Below the pieces are notes generated by a model. It did no database searches. It was not told the DNA's origin and saw nothing but the letters and a program-made list of their open reading frames with translations. A DNA stretch of 64,000 nucleotides from positions 1-64,000 of the forward strand of contig JAFANA010000086.1 of NCBI GenBank assembly GCA_019232905.1. The letters run 5' to 3'. A program made the translations under genes and the position numbers. Source of the stretch: Vulcanimicrobiota bacterium. GTDB lineage: Bacteria > Vulcanimicrobiota > Vulcanimicrobiia > Vulcanimicrobiales > Vulcanimicrobiaceae. Positions 39,901 through 49,071 of this stretch are shown here, one piece after another; position 1 is the stretch's first letter, and every line of letters begins with the position of its first letter.

Positions 39901-40803
39901 ATGCGGCGTTTTTTTGCAGTACTGATCATGTTTGTTGCATCACAATCCGGAATTTCGCGCGCGGACGACAATCTGCAAGCACAGCTGCGAACGCTGACCG
40001 CGCACTATGCAGGGAACGTGGCACTCTACGCGGTCGACATGAAAACGGGCCGCGAGGTCGGTCTCAATTCCGACGTGCCGGTGCCGACGGCGTCGACCAT
40101 CAAGCTTGCGATTCTCTTTGAAGCGCTCAAAGCGATCGAAGCCGGCGATGCCCGCTGGGACGACGCCCTGATGCTTACACCGGAAAATCAAGTCGAAGGG
40201 TCGGGGGTGCTCAATCTCTTCGATACGCCGCTCGTAGTGACGTTCAAGGACGCACTCACGATGATGATCGTTCAGAGCGACAATACCGCGACGAACATGG
40301 CAATAGACCACCTCGGGCTCGCGCGCATCGACGAGCGCATAAAGTGGCTCGGCTTGAATGACACGTGGCTGTACAAGAAGGTCTTCAAACCGCCGACGGG
40401 CGACGTGCCCGCCGATCAGCCGAAGTTCGGGCTCGGCAAGACCACGGGCCGCGAAATGGGCGAACTCATGCGACGTTTTGCGAACTGCAATTTGAACGAG
40501 CCCGGCGATACGGCACCGCCGACGCCGGAGCAGCAGAAGCTGTGTGACACGGCGCTCGCCATGCTCAAGAACCAATCCGACCGCGGCGGCATTCCGCGGT
40601 ATTTGGGCAGCCTTACCATCGCGAACAAGACCGGCGCGCTCGATGCTTCACGCAACGACGTTGCAATCGTCTACGCCGCCCACGGGCCGATCATCATCTC
40701 GGCGTTCACCTACAACAATAAAGATCAAAGCTGGACCGTCGATAACAGCCCTCAAATCTTGATCGCCAAGATGGCGAAGACGATCGTCGACGCCTGGAAA
40801 TAG
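39901..40803 (+). CDS. Class A beta-lactamase-like serine hydrolase
   Basis: Signal peptide; PTASTIKLAILFEAL (SxxK), MIVQSDNTATNMAI (SDN), TIANKTGALD (KTG). Confidence 0.83.
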   Translation: MRRFFAVLIMFVASQSGISRADDNLQAQLRTLTAHYAGNVALYAVDMKTGREVGLNSDVPVPTASTIKLAILFEALKAIEAGDARWDDALMLTPENQVEGSGVLNLFDTPLVVTFKDALTMMIVQSDNTATNMAIDHLGLARIDERIKWLGLNDTWLYKKVFKPPTGDVPADQPKFGLGKTTGREMGELMRRFANCNLNEPGDTAPPTPEQQKLCDTALAMLKNQSDRGGIPRYLGSLTIANKTGALDASRNDVAIVYAAHGPIIISAFTYNNKDQSWTVDNSPQILIAKMAKTIVDAWK

Positions 40804-40813
40804 GAGCCGCTCT

Positions 40814-42433
40814 TTGCAATTTCGTCTAGGGTTGTTGCCTTGGCTTTTGATTGTCGCGCTCGCGTCGTGCTCTAAAACCGGCACTTCAGCAGTCGCAGGA
40901 AAAAATAGCTTTACCGTTCCCGGCGTGTTGCGCGTCGGCAGTTCCGAAGAGCCCGATAGCCTCAACTTGATGTTCGGGCATACGATTGCCACGCAGCAGG
41001 TCGATTGTCTGCTCTTCGCGTTTATTCTGCGCACCGACGCGAACGGCAATCTCTTCCCGGATCTCGCTACGCAAGTGCCGACGCCGCAGAACGGCGGCAT
41101 CAGCTCCGACGGAAAGACGATTACTGTTCATTTGCGACACGGTGCCGTGTGGTCTGACGGAGCGCCGCTTACGGCAAGCGACTGGCTCTTCACGTATCAC
41201 GCGGTGATGAATCCGCGCAATAATACGAAAACGGCATACGGGTGGAACGAGATTGCGTCGGCGTCGGCACCCGATCCGTACACGATCGTCATTCATCTCA
41301 AGCGGCCGACGGTCGCCGGAATAGAGATTCTCGCGATGGGCGGCGATGCATATCCGCCGCTTCCGGCGCACCTTCTCGCCGACTTGCCGGACATCAATCA
41401 CGCGTCGTTCAACAGCATGCCGGTCTCGAGCGGCCCGTTCGTCCTCAAACGGTGGGACCGGGGCAACGAGCTGGTCTTCGACGCGAATCCGCGTTATTTC
41501 CGTGGCGCACCGGGGTTGAAGCGAGTCATCTACAAGATCATCCCCAATCCCGACACGATGCTCGATGAGTTGCGCTCGCACGAAATCGACGTCTATCCCG
41601 ACGTCAACAAGAATTCAATCGTTGCGCTCTCGAGCATCCCGGGCATTCGCGTCGAGCACCGGCTGATCGCTTCGTGGCAGCATCTTGGAATGAACATGAA
41701 GCAGCCGGAGCTTGCCGACGTCAACGTGCGTCACGCAATCGCCATGGGCGTCGATTGGAAGCGCATTTTGCAAACGGTGTACCGCGGCTACGGACAGCTC
41801 GCAGTCTCCGACATCTTCCCGCAGTCTTGGGCAGCGCCGTCGCTTCCGCCGTACAAGTACGAACCGGCAGCGGCGCGTTCGCTCCTGGCATCGAGCGGTT
41901 GGCGCATGGGAAGCGACGGTGTTCTCCACAAGGGTGCTCTAACGATGCGCCTGACGATCATGGCGACGACGGATAACCAGCAGAACGACCGCGCCGAAGT
42001 CCTCGTGCAGTCAATGTTGCAGCCACTTGGTATCGCGCTTTCGGTTCACAACGTTGCGGCGAATCAGATGTTCGCGCAAGGCGGCCCGCTCTACGGCGGC
42101 ACGTATGATCTCGAGTGGTCGCAGGCGTACAACGGTTCCGATCCGGACGACTCCGGCTCGTGGAATTCGCACTTCATTCCGCCGAGCGGCGCCGACACGA
42201 GCTGGCTCAACGATCCGGTCGTCGACGAATCGAGTAGCGCTGCCGCGAGTACGTTCGATCAGGCGAAGCGCAAGGCGCTCTACCAGCGTGAAGCCGCGCG
42301 CATTCGCGATCTCGATCCCGCCGTCTTCGCCTTTTGGCACGAAAATTATTACGCGTTCAACACCGACGTAAAAAACTACGAACCCGCGGCGTTCATCGCC
42401 GACGAATGGAATGCATGGCAATGGCAGATCTAA
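40814..42433 (+). CDS. OppA-like peptide-binding lipoprotein, no permease nearby
   Basis: TTG start, lipobox LASC; LRVGSSEEPDSLNLMFGHTIATQQV..., VHLRHGAVWSDGAPLTASDWLFTYHAVMNP. Confidence 0.87.
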   Translation: MQFRLGLLPWLLIVALASCSKTGTSAVAGKNSFTVPGVLRVGSSEEPDSLNLMFGHTIATQQVDCLLFAFILRTDANGNLFPDLATQVPTPQNGGISSDGKTITVHLRHGAVWSDGAPLTASDWLFTYHAVMNPRNNTKTAYGWNEIASASAPDPYTIVIHLKRPTVAGIEILAMGGDAYPPLPAHLLADLPDINHASFNSMPVSSGPFVLKRWDRGNELVFDANPRYFRGAPGLKRVIYKIIPNPDTMLDELRSHEIDVYPDVNKNSIVALSSIPGIRVEHRLIASWQHLGMNMKQPELADVNVRHAIAMGVDWKRILQTVYRGYGQLAVSDIFPQSWAAPSLPPYKYEPAAARSLLASSGWRMGSDGVLHKGALTMRLTIMATTDNQQNDRAEVLVQSMLQPLGIALSVHNVAANQMFAQGGPLYGGTYDLEWSQAYNGSDPDDSGSWNSHFIPPSGADTSWLNDPVVDESSSAAASTFDQAKRKALYQREAARIRDLDPAVFAFWHENYYAFNTDVKNYEPAAFIADEWNAWQWQI

Positions 42434-43020
42434 CCGGCATCGAGACCCGGATCCAAGCGTATCCGCACTGGCCGATCGAAGCGTGGCGGCCCGACGTACC
42501 CGGCCGCATCGACCGAATTTACACGCACTGGTCGGCATACGATCACGAGAAGGTTTTCCCGGCGTATCATTTTTGCGTCGCCATCAAACCCGGAGCCGGC
42601 ATCGTTGTCGTCAACACGCATGACGTTCGCGAAAATATGCGCAACGTCTACGAAGCCCCCGATCTACCGTATGCGGCGCACACGCGCAACCGCAATTCGT
42701 ACGCGCTCGGGATTTCGATTATGGCGATGCAAGGGGCGACACCGCAAGACTTCGGCGACTACCCGCTCACCGAACCGCTGATCGACGCGCTTTGCCTCGT
42801 CGGCGCCCGGTTAGCGGCGTTCTACAACGTGCCGATCGACGCCGACCACATCATGTCGCACGCGGAAGCGGCCTTGATCGACGGGTATTACGGCACGGCA
42901 GAAACCGAACGGTGGGATATCGCACGTTTGCGCCCATCACCGCTGCCGCTCGAACCGCACGAAGGCATCGACGTCGGCGAAGAACTGCGAACACGAATGC
43001 GACGAGCGATCGCGCTATAA
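42421..43020 (+). CDS. N-acetylmuramoyl-L-alanine amidase / PGRP-fold protein without signal peptide
   Basis: DRIYTHWSAYDHEKVFPAYHFCV, YAAHTRNRNSYALGISIM, HIMSHAEAALIDGY. Confidence 0.72.
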   Translation: MADLTGIETRIQAYPHWPIEAWRPDVPGRIDRIYTHWSAYDHEKVFPAYHFCVAIKPGAGIVVVNTHDVRENMRNVYEAPDLPYAAHTRNRNSYALGISIMAMQGATPQDFGDYPLTEPLIDALCLVGARLAAFYNVPIDADHIMSHAEAALIDGYYGTAETERWDIARLRPSPLPLEPHEGIDVGEELRTRMRRAIAL

Positions 43021-43548
43021 AAAAGCGCGCCCCGATGTGCGCCGCGGTGTGTCATCCTGAGCGGCGCGAAGCGAAGTCGAAGGACCGCCTCATTTCTATT
43101 GCTGACGCAGGTTGTTGATTCGTCGCGATCCTTCGACTGCGGCGCTGCGCGCCTTCGCTCAGGATGACACGGCGGCGCACATCGCGCGCTATAAAAAAGG
43201 GGTGCTCCGATGTGCGCCGCGGTGTGTCATCCTGAGCGGAGCGAAGCGAAGTCGAAGGACCGCCTCAATTCTATTGCTGATGCGGGTTGTTGATTCGTCG
43301 CGATCCTTCGACTGCGGCGCTGCGCGCCTTCGCTCAGGATGACAGGGCGGCGCACATCGCGCGCTATAAAAAAGAGGTGCTCCGATGTGCGCCGCGATGT
43401 GTCATCCTGAGCGGAGCGAAGCGAAGTCGAAGGACCGCCTCAATTCTATTGCTGATGCGGGTTGTTGATTCGCCGCGATCCTTCGACTGCGGCGCTGCGC
43501 GCCTTCGCTCAGGCTGACACGGCGGCGCACATCGCGCGCTATAAAAAA
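43015..43548. repeat. Three tandem copies of a 174-175-bp unit, each an imperfect inverted repeat
   Basis: CTATAAAAAA at 43015, 43189, 43364, 43539; each unit carries GTCATCCTGAGCGG...GTCGAAGGACCGC...GCGATCCTTCGACTGCGGCGC...TTCGCTCAGG(A/C)TGAC. Confidence 0.95.
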
Positions 43549-43573
43549 ACGGGCGCCCGATGTGGGCGCCCGT
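43541..43573 (-). terminator. Intrinsic terminator of the downstream TonB receptor gene
   Basis: Minus strand: ACGGGCGCCC-ACATC-GGGCGCCCGT followed by TTTTTT. Confidence 0.9.
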
Positions 43574-43596
43574 TCTCTTTCGCGAGAGTACCCGCG

Positions 43597-46431
43597 TTAG
43601 AACTTCTGCTGGATGAACAGCATGATCTGGCGCGGCGTTTGCGAGGTGTTCTGGTAGACGTATCCGCTCGACGGCAGCTGTTGCTGGCCGGCCAACGGAT
43701 AGTACGGGGAACAGCCTGCACCAAGTGCCGGTGTGTTCTTCTGAACGTTCGAGTAACACGGTATGGTCGGGTTCTGGTTGTTGAACAGGTTCGTCACCTG
43801 AAGCCCGATGCGAAGGTTCTTCTTTGGTCCCATATCGTACGCGAGCGTTGCGTTCGACCACCAGTATCCGCTCGACCACAGCTCCGGCAACAGCCCAACG
43901 GGCTTCTGCAGGTTGCTGCTCGTGCTCGCGCACGTCGAGTAGTACGGATAGCCGGTCAGGTTGATCCACTTTTGCGCGGCAGCGCATTCGCCGGTTTGAT
44001 ACGGCGAGGGTCCCTGATAGTAGACCGTCGGCATGAAGTGCCAGCGATCTGCATGGATGTCTGCCACGAGCGACGCGCTGATCAATGGATCGTACGGGCT
44101 GCGAACGACCGGCAAGAACGACGGAAGTCCTGATGCGCCGTACGAACCGGTTAGGGCCGACGTAATGTTCGTCCAGAAATTGTCGTACGTAGCCGACAGC
44201 CAGTACGACGCTCCGACCGGGTGCCGGTCGACGTGAGTGAATCCGAACTCTGCGCCGAGCGATTGACGGAAACCGCCGTTCGCCGCCTGCGTCGGGCCAT
44301 AGGTCACGGCGCCGGTCGCATTGTTGATGCTGAGTACCGGGCGGAACTCATAAAACACGTTCGATGCTTTGTTCCAATACGGTCCGATTCTGATCGACGT
44401 GTCCGGATCGAACTCATGCTCCCACATGAGATCGCCGCTGTGGAAGATCGTCGGATTCGCACTGAATTCACCGCCCGGGTTGAATACGCTCGAACCTTCT
44501 CGCCAGACGTAGGCCGTACCGACGAAGGACGTCGAGTCGGTCCACGATCCGCGGATGACGTTCTTATTGTTCATCGTGTACGTCGCGGCGAACGTCGGGT
44601 TCCAGATGCCCACAGAATACGGACCTGCCGCACCTATGCTGCTTTCGGGGTAATCGTAGTACATTCGCTGCCAGCGAACGCCCGGCTCGAAGAGCCATTT
44701 GCCTTCGCGGATCGAGCTGTTCACATACGCCGACGGAACGTGGTCAGGGTAGGTCGACATCGAGTTGACGCCCGGCCACGAGCCGTCCCCATTGAAGTAA
44801 AACGTGTAGTACGAGTTATCGAGATTGTTATCGTACTCTTGGCCGATGCCCGCGCGAATCGTCGCGTTGTCGCTGATCTGGTTCGTGTAGTCGAACGACC
44901 CGAGCCACATCTCCGAGCGGCGATCGCCTTCATAACCCGTATTAAAGAAGAGATCTTGCTCTACGCAGAGTTGACCGTTCACCACGGGTATGGGCGTGTT
45001 CGGTGAATACGGATACGCCGGGCAATTGCCGGGATGGAAGTCCGGGCTATTCTCGATTGCCGGATTGTTGTCGTCAACGATCGGTTGATCGAAAATGTAC
45101 TCGTTGAAGTTTTCAGCGAGACGCAATGCAAACGACGAGTGGTCGTTGATAATGTGGTTCCACTGAATCTTGCCGATGCCCGAGTAGTGGTGCCAGATGT
45201 TGCCGCCCATGCCGGTGCCGGCACCGCTTGCCGTGCCGAAGTAGAGGCCGGCCGGACAGTTTTGACCGTTCGGCGCGGTTCCGCCGGCGGCTCCGGTCGG
45301 CGTCGTCGCCGAGACGGCGTAACCGGGACACGGAACTGCCGTTAGCGGCGGCTCCGCACCGTTGGTGCGCGGGAATCCGTAACCGTAGATGAAGTCGCCG
45401 AGGCCGTTCTGGACCAAGAGTTGGAAATCGTCTTTGTTATTCGGACGGTAGTGGAAGTTTCCGATGAGATCGGTCGTGTACACCGGTCCGGGCCCGTTGT
45501 ACCCTTCAACGATCGCTGCAGTATAGGCGTTGCCGTTTGCAAACTGGTCCAACGATCCGGTCTTTTGCATGCCGAGATACCATGACCAGCGGTGATCTTT
45601 CGTCGCTCCGCCGTACTCGGCCATGAAGTTCGTCAGTCTGTCCGTAATGTCGGTTCCGTACGCGACGGTTCCGAAGCCCGGATACGTACCAGTCTTCATC
45701 ACCGTGTTGATGATACCGAGTCCGGCATCCGACGATTCCGAAGAAATTCCGCCAGTCGAGACTTCGACGTTCTTTACGCCGATGTTCGAAAGGTTCGTCG
45801 TAAAGAAGCCGGTCATACGATCGCGGATGGGAATGCCGTCGAACTCGTATTGTTCGTCGGTGACCGATCCGCCGTGAATACGCGGCTGCGTGCCGAAACC
45901 GTTCACCGTGATGCCGGGAATGGTATCAACGTATTGATACAGCGTCTTTTGCAGCTCGTTTCCACCTGAAACGGCGTCGAGCTGCTGACCGCTGACATTG
46001 TACGTGTCCGACGTCTGATTCGGCTGCACGAGATTCGTCGCAGAACGAGCACTGACGTTTGCAATGACGCTCAACGATTTCGAAAGCTTTTCGTTGAGCC
46101 GCGTGACGACAGCCTGCGGTGCCGTAACGCCGGGAATGCTCACCGGAGCATAGCCTTTGAAGTCAAACGAAACGGTGTATGTATCGACGCTGAGCTGCTG
46201 CAGCGTGTAGAAACCGCGACTGTCGGTCATCGTAGCGCCGACATCGCTACCCGATTTTGCCGTAACCACGACGCCGGCGATCGGCGCTCCCGTTTGCGCA
46301 TCTGTCACGACGCCACTAATGGTTCCCGTCGTGAGTTGCTGCGCACGTATGCGGACGGGGATCGTGGAAAATGTGAACGCAAACAGCATGACTGCGATAA
46401 GCGCTCGCCATCGGCCAGAGAGTTGAAACAT
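43597..46431 (-). CDS. TonB-dependent receptor with carboxypeptidase-regulatory-like domain
   Basis: TGTISGVVTDAQTGAPIAGVVVTAKSG; GITVNGFGTQPRIHGGSVTDEQYEFDGIPI (plug); C-terminal IMLFIQQKF. Confidence 0.92.
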   Translation of the reverse strand: MFQLSGRWRALIAVMLFAFTFSTIPVRIRAQQLTTGTISGVVTDAQTGAPIAGVVVTAKSGSDVGATMTDSRGFYTLQQLSVDTYTVSFDFKGYAPVSIPGVTAPQAVVTRLNEKLSKSLSVIANVSARSATNLVQPNQTSDTYNVSGQQLDAVSGGNELQKTLYQYVDTIPGITVNGFGTQPRIHGGSVTDEQYEFDGIPIRDRMTGFFTTNLSNIGVKNVEVSTGGISSESSDAGLGIINTVMKTGTYPGFGTVAYGTDITDRLTNFMAEYGGATKDHRWSWYLGMQKTGSLDQFANGNAYTAAIVEGYNGPGPVYTTDLIGNFHYRPNNKDDFQLLVQNGLGDFIYGYGFPRTNGAEPPLTAVPCPGYAVSATTPTGAAGGTAPNGQNCPAGLYFGTASGAGTGMGGNIWHHYSGIGKIQWNHIINDHSSFALRLAENFNEYIFDQPIVDDNNPAIENSPDFHPGNCPAYPYSPNTPIPVVNGQLCVEQDLFFNTGYEGDRRSEMWLGSFDYTNQISDNATIRAGIGQEYDNNLDNSYYTFYFNGDGSWPGVNSMSTYPDHVPSAYVNSSIREGKWLFEPGVRWQRMYYDYPESSIGAAGPYSVGIWNPTFAATYTMNNKNVIRGSWTDSTSFVGTAYVWREGSSVFNPGGEFSANPTIFHSGDLMWEHEFDPDTSIRIGPYWNKASNVFYEFRPVLSINNATGAVTYGPTQAANGGFRQSLGAEFGFTHVDRHPVGASYWLSATYDNFWTNITSALTGSYGASGLPSFLPVVRSPYDPLISASLVADIHADRWHFMPTVYYQGPSPYQTGECAAAQKWINLTGYPYYSTCASTSSNLQKPVGLLPELWSSGYWWSNATLAYDMGPKKNLRIGLQVTNLFNNQNPTIPCYSNVQKNTPALGAGCSPYYPLAGQQQLPSSGYVYQNTSQTPRQIMLFIQQKF

Positions 46432-46542
46432 CCAAAGCCCTCCGAGAGCCCAAAAGACAAAATAAAAGCGAGCGGCGTGATCCCACGCGCGTTCGCTGGG
46501 GGCCTTAATCCAATTTTAAAATGAAATTCCCTGCCGGAATTT

Positions 46543-47541
46543 TCAGCCGTGGAGGGTCTTCGTCAGTCCTCGCGGTGCGTCACTTTCTACAAAACGCGAG
46601 CGCCCGACGTGCAGTGCAAGCATTTGGGCACACACGAGCCACGCCAAAGTATTAAAGGCAATATTAACGACCGGCCCAAGCAGCGGGATGTCGCCGATGC
46701 GCCCGCCGATGACAAATCGCAGGCTTTCCGCTTGACCTGCTTCGCGAAGCGGACGATTCACGATCTCGCGAGCGTCGTCGTCGATGATGCCGAGAATTGC
46801 GCACCCTGCGTCGAGCATCGCGACGCTTCCGTGCCGGAACTCACCCGCAGAGAAGCCCTCCGCGTGGATGTAGCTCGCCTCTTTGAGCTTGAGCGCGCAT
46901 TCGTTAGCGATTGGAACGCCGTATCCGGCGCCGACGATGATAACGCTGCGACGCCGAGCAAGACGCTGCGCTGCGTCGGAAATCTCTTCGATGCCGGGAC
47001 CGTCGAGCCACGCGCGCACATCTTCCGCCGTCTCGGTCAGCGTATTCGCATTACGCGAATGCGACGCCGAGGTCAGGCCCGCGGCCCAGAGGAGAATCGC
47101 AGCCGTCGCCGTGACGCTTTTACTCGCGGGCACTGCGATTTCAGGTCCTGCGCCGACATCGATGGTCACCGTTGCGCGGTCGGCAAGCGGCGATTCCGGC
47201 GTGTTCGTCAGCGCGATCAGTTCGCGCGGCCGCAGAATATCGAGCGCACGTAAGAGATCGTCCGACGCGCCGCTTTGCGAACAGGCAATAACGACGGCAT
47301 CCGTATAGGCGCGATTGTCGAGTGGCGCCTCCGCCGTCGCGAGCGCATGCGCGGGTATGCCGCGCCGGCGCAGTGCAAGCGCGCCGAGTTGCGCCATGAA
47401 GAGCGAACTGCCGCTGCCGATCAGCACAACTTCGCGTCCCTGAATCGCACGCGCAAGCGTGTGAGCTCGCTCGGATTGCGCAATCGCACACCACACGTCG
47501 GGCTGTTCGCGGATTTCGCGTTCGAACTGTTTTCCTAGCAT
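46543..47541 (-). CDS. SIS-domain sugar isomerase/deaminase (GlmS C-terminal/AgaS-like)
   Basis: EVVLIGSGSSLFMAQLGALALRR, VVIACSQSGASDDLLRALDILRPRELIALTN, NECALKLKEASYIHAEGFSAGEFRHGSVAM. Confidence 0.85.
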   Translation of the reverse strand: MLGKQFEREIREQPDVWCAIAQSERAHTLARAIQGREVVLIGSGSSLFMAQLGALALRRRGIPAHALATAEAPLDNRAYTDAVVIACSQSGASDDLLRALDILRPRELIALTNTPESPLADRATVTIDVGAGPEIAVPASKSVTATAAILLWAAGLTSASHSRNANTLTETAEDVRAWLDGPGIEEISDAAQRLARRRSVIIVGAGYGVPIANECALKLKEASYIHAEGFSAGEFRHGSVAMLDAGCAILGIIDDDAREIVNRPLREAGQAESLRFVIGGRIGDIPLLGPVVNIAFNTLAWLVCAQMLALHVGRSRFVESDAPRGLTKTLHG

Positions 47542-49035
47542 TTACTGACTCGCAATTGCCGAGAGGACCGCGCCACGAAGGCGCGCGAGCGCAGCAGCGC
47601 CGCCGGGATGATCGGCATCCATCCACTGGTTGACGAGGAATGAAAACGTCACGACACCGTGCGTCTTCGTTTGAATGAATCCGGAAATCGTGCGGACGTG
47701 GCTGATGCTTCCGGTCTTCGCGTAAATCTTGCCCTGCGCCGGCGTTCCGAGAAAAGAATGCCGCAGCGTCCCGCGAACGCCCGCGAGCGGAAGCGCGTCA
47801 ATCACGATGTTGCGATAGGAACTGTTCCAATCGCTCTGCAGAATCATAAAGAGATCCCGCGGCGTGATCCGATCGTAACTCGAAAGTCCCGAGCCGTCGG
47901 TGATGGAAACCGTGGCCGGGTCGACGCCGATCGAGCGCAGATACCGCTCTTCTACGATGCGACCGTTGTCATCGGTTCCGGGCTCCCCGCGCAGCGCGAC
48001 GCCGAGCTCTTTGAGCAACAGCTCACCCATGAGGTTGTCGCTCGGATACCAGAATCGCTGCATCATCACCGGCATCGGAAACGAGTCGTGCGACCACAGC
48101 ACGGTCGAATGCGGCGGAGTTTTCCCGTCGTGAATTTTCCCGGTGAGCGTGATGCCTTGCGCTGCAAGCGCGTGCGCGAAGACGTCGCTTGCATACGATT
48201 CGGGATCGGGAACGGTTGCCGCGATATCACCCGAGGGCTTCGCTCCTAGCGGGTAGCTGCCGGTAAGCGCTATTTGATTCGGTGCATTCCACGCGCGCAC
48301 GACGTCCGACGTGTCTTGCGAACCGGCCGGCCCAGTTTGGACGTTGTTCTCGATTGTGAATGCGTCCGTTTGCGGATCGACACGCAGGCTTACGGGAGCA
48401 CCTACGGATGCGCCGGGCACCATCGTGATATGCACGACGCCGTCTTCCAACTCGAGCGCGCTCACGACCGGCGCGTAATAGTAAGGAAGATCGTCCCACG
48501 ACCAGCCGTATCCATAACGCTGCGCGTCATCGTGCGTCGCGTCCGCAATGAGATCGCCGTCAATGTGTTTCACGCCGGCGGCGCGCAGTGCCACGGCCGC
48601 GGCATTCAGATCGGCAGCGCTGAGAAGTGCGTCACCGCCGCCGCGCAAGTAGAGGTTTCCGGCAATGACTCCGTCTGCGGGTGCGCGATCGGCGAGCACG
48701 CTCGTTACGTACGAGAAGTTCGGGCCGAGGACGTGAAGTGCGGCCGAACCCACGAGCAGCTTGAAGTTCGACGCCGGCATGAATTCTTGGTCCGCGTTGC
48801 GCGAATACAACAGCGTACCGCGCGTCGTATCGGCCGCGATGAACCCTACCTGCGCGCCGCGCAATGCAGGCTCTTTGAGAAGCGTGCCGATTGTGTGCTG
48901 TAGCTGCGCAAGCTGCGTCTTCGTCCAGGGCAATCCACCGGGAAGCGGCCGCGGTGTTGCTGCGATCAATGCAACGCAAGCTGCGAGCATACTAAAATGT
49001 CGTGCGAATTTCACCAAACGCGTAGGTTGTTTCAA
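47542..49035 (-). CDS. dacB: D-alanyl-D-alanine carboxypeptidase/endopeptidase (PBP4), second copy
   Basis: EFMPASNFKLLVGSAALHVLGPNFSY (SxxK), VSITDGSGLSSYDRITP (SxN-like), KIYAKTGSISHV (KTG). Start may be TTG 49035 or GTG 49014. TAA|ATG junction with the SIS gene. Confidence 0.88.
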   Translation of the reverse strand: MKQPTRLVKFARHFSMLAACVALIAATPRPLPGGLPWTKTQLAQLQHTIGTLLKEPALRGAQVGFIAADTTRGTLLYSRNADQEFMPASNFKLLVGSAALHVLGPNFSYVTSVLADRAPADGVIAGNLYLRGGGDALLSAADLNAAAVALRAAGVKHIDGDLIADATHDDAQRYGYGWSWDDLPYYYAPVVSALELEDGVVHITMVPGASVGAPVSLRVDPQTDAFTIENNVQTGPAGSQDTSDVVRAWNAPNQIALTGSYPLGAKPSGDIAATVPDPESYASDVFAHALAAQGITLTGKIHDGKTPPHSTVLWSHDSFPMPVMMQRFWYPSDNLMGELLLKELGVALRGEPGTDDNGRIVEERYLRSIGVDPATVSITDGSGLSSYDRITPRDLFMILQSDWNSSYRNIVIDALPLAGVRGTLRHSFLGTPAQGKIYAKTGSISHVRTISGFIQTKTHGVVTFSFLVNQWMDADHPGGAAALARLRGAVLSAIASQ

Positions 49036-49071
49036 CAGAGTTACGTCGCCTGCTAACGAAGAGAGGACAAC

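Noticed and set aside
43112-43517. Repeated 76-aa ORFs MLIRRDPSTAALRAFAQDD...
   Set aside because: They are translations of the 175-bp tandem repeat, spaced exactly by the period; no coding evidence.
43015-43548. CRISPR array
   Set aside because: Three 175-bp units with no short repeat/unique spacer alternation; the whole unit is repeated.
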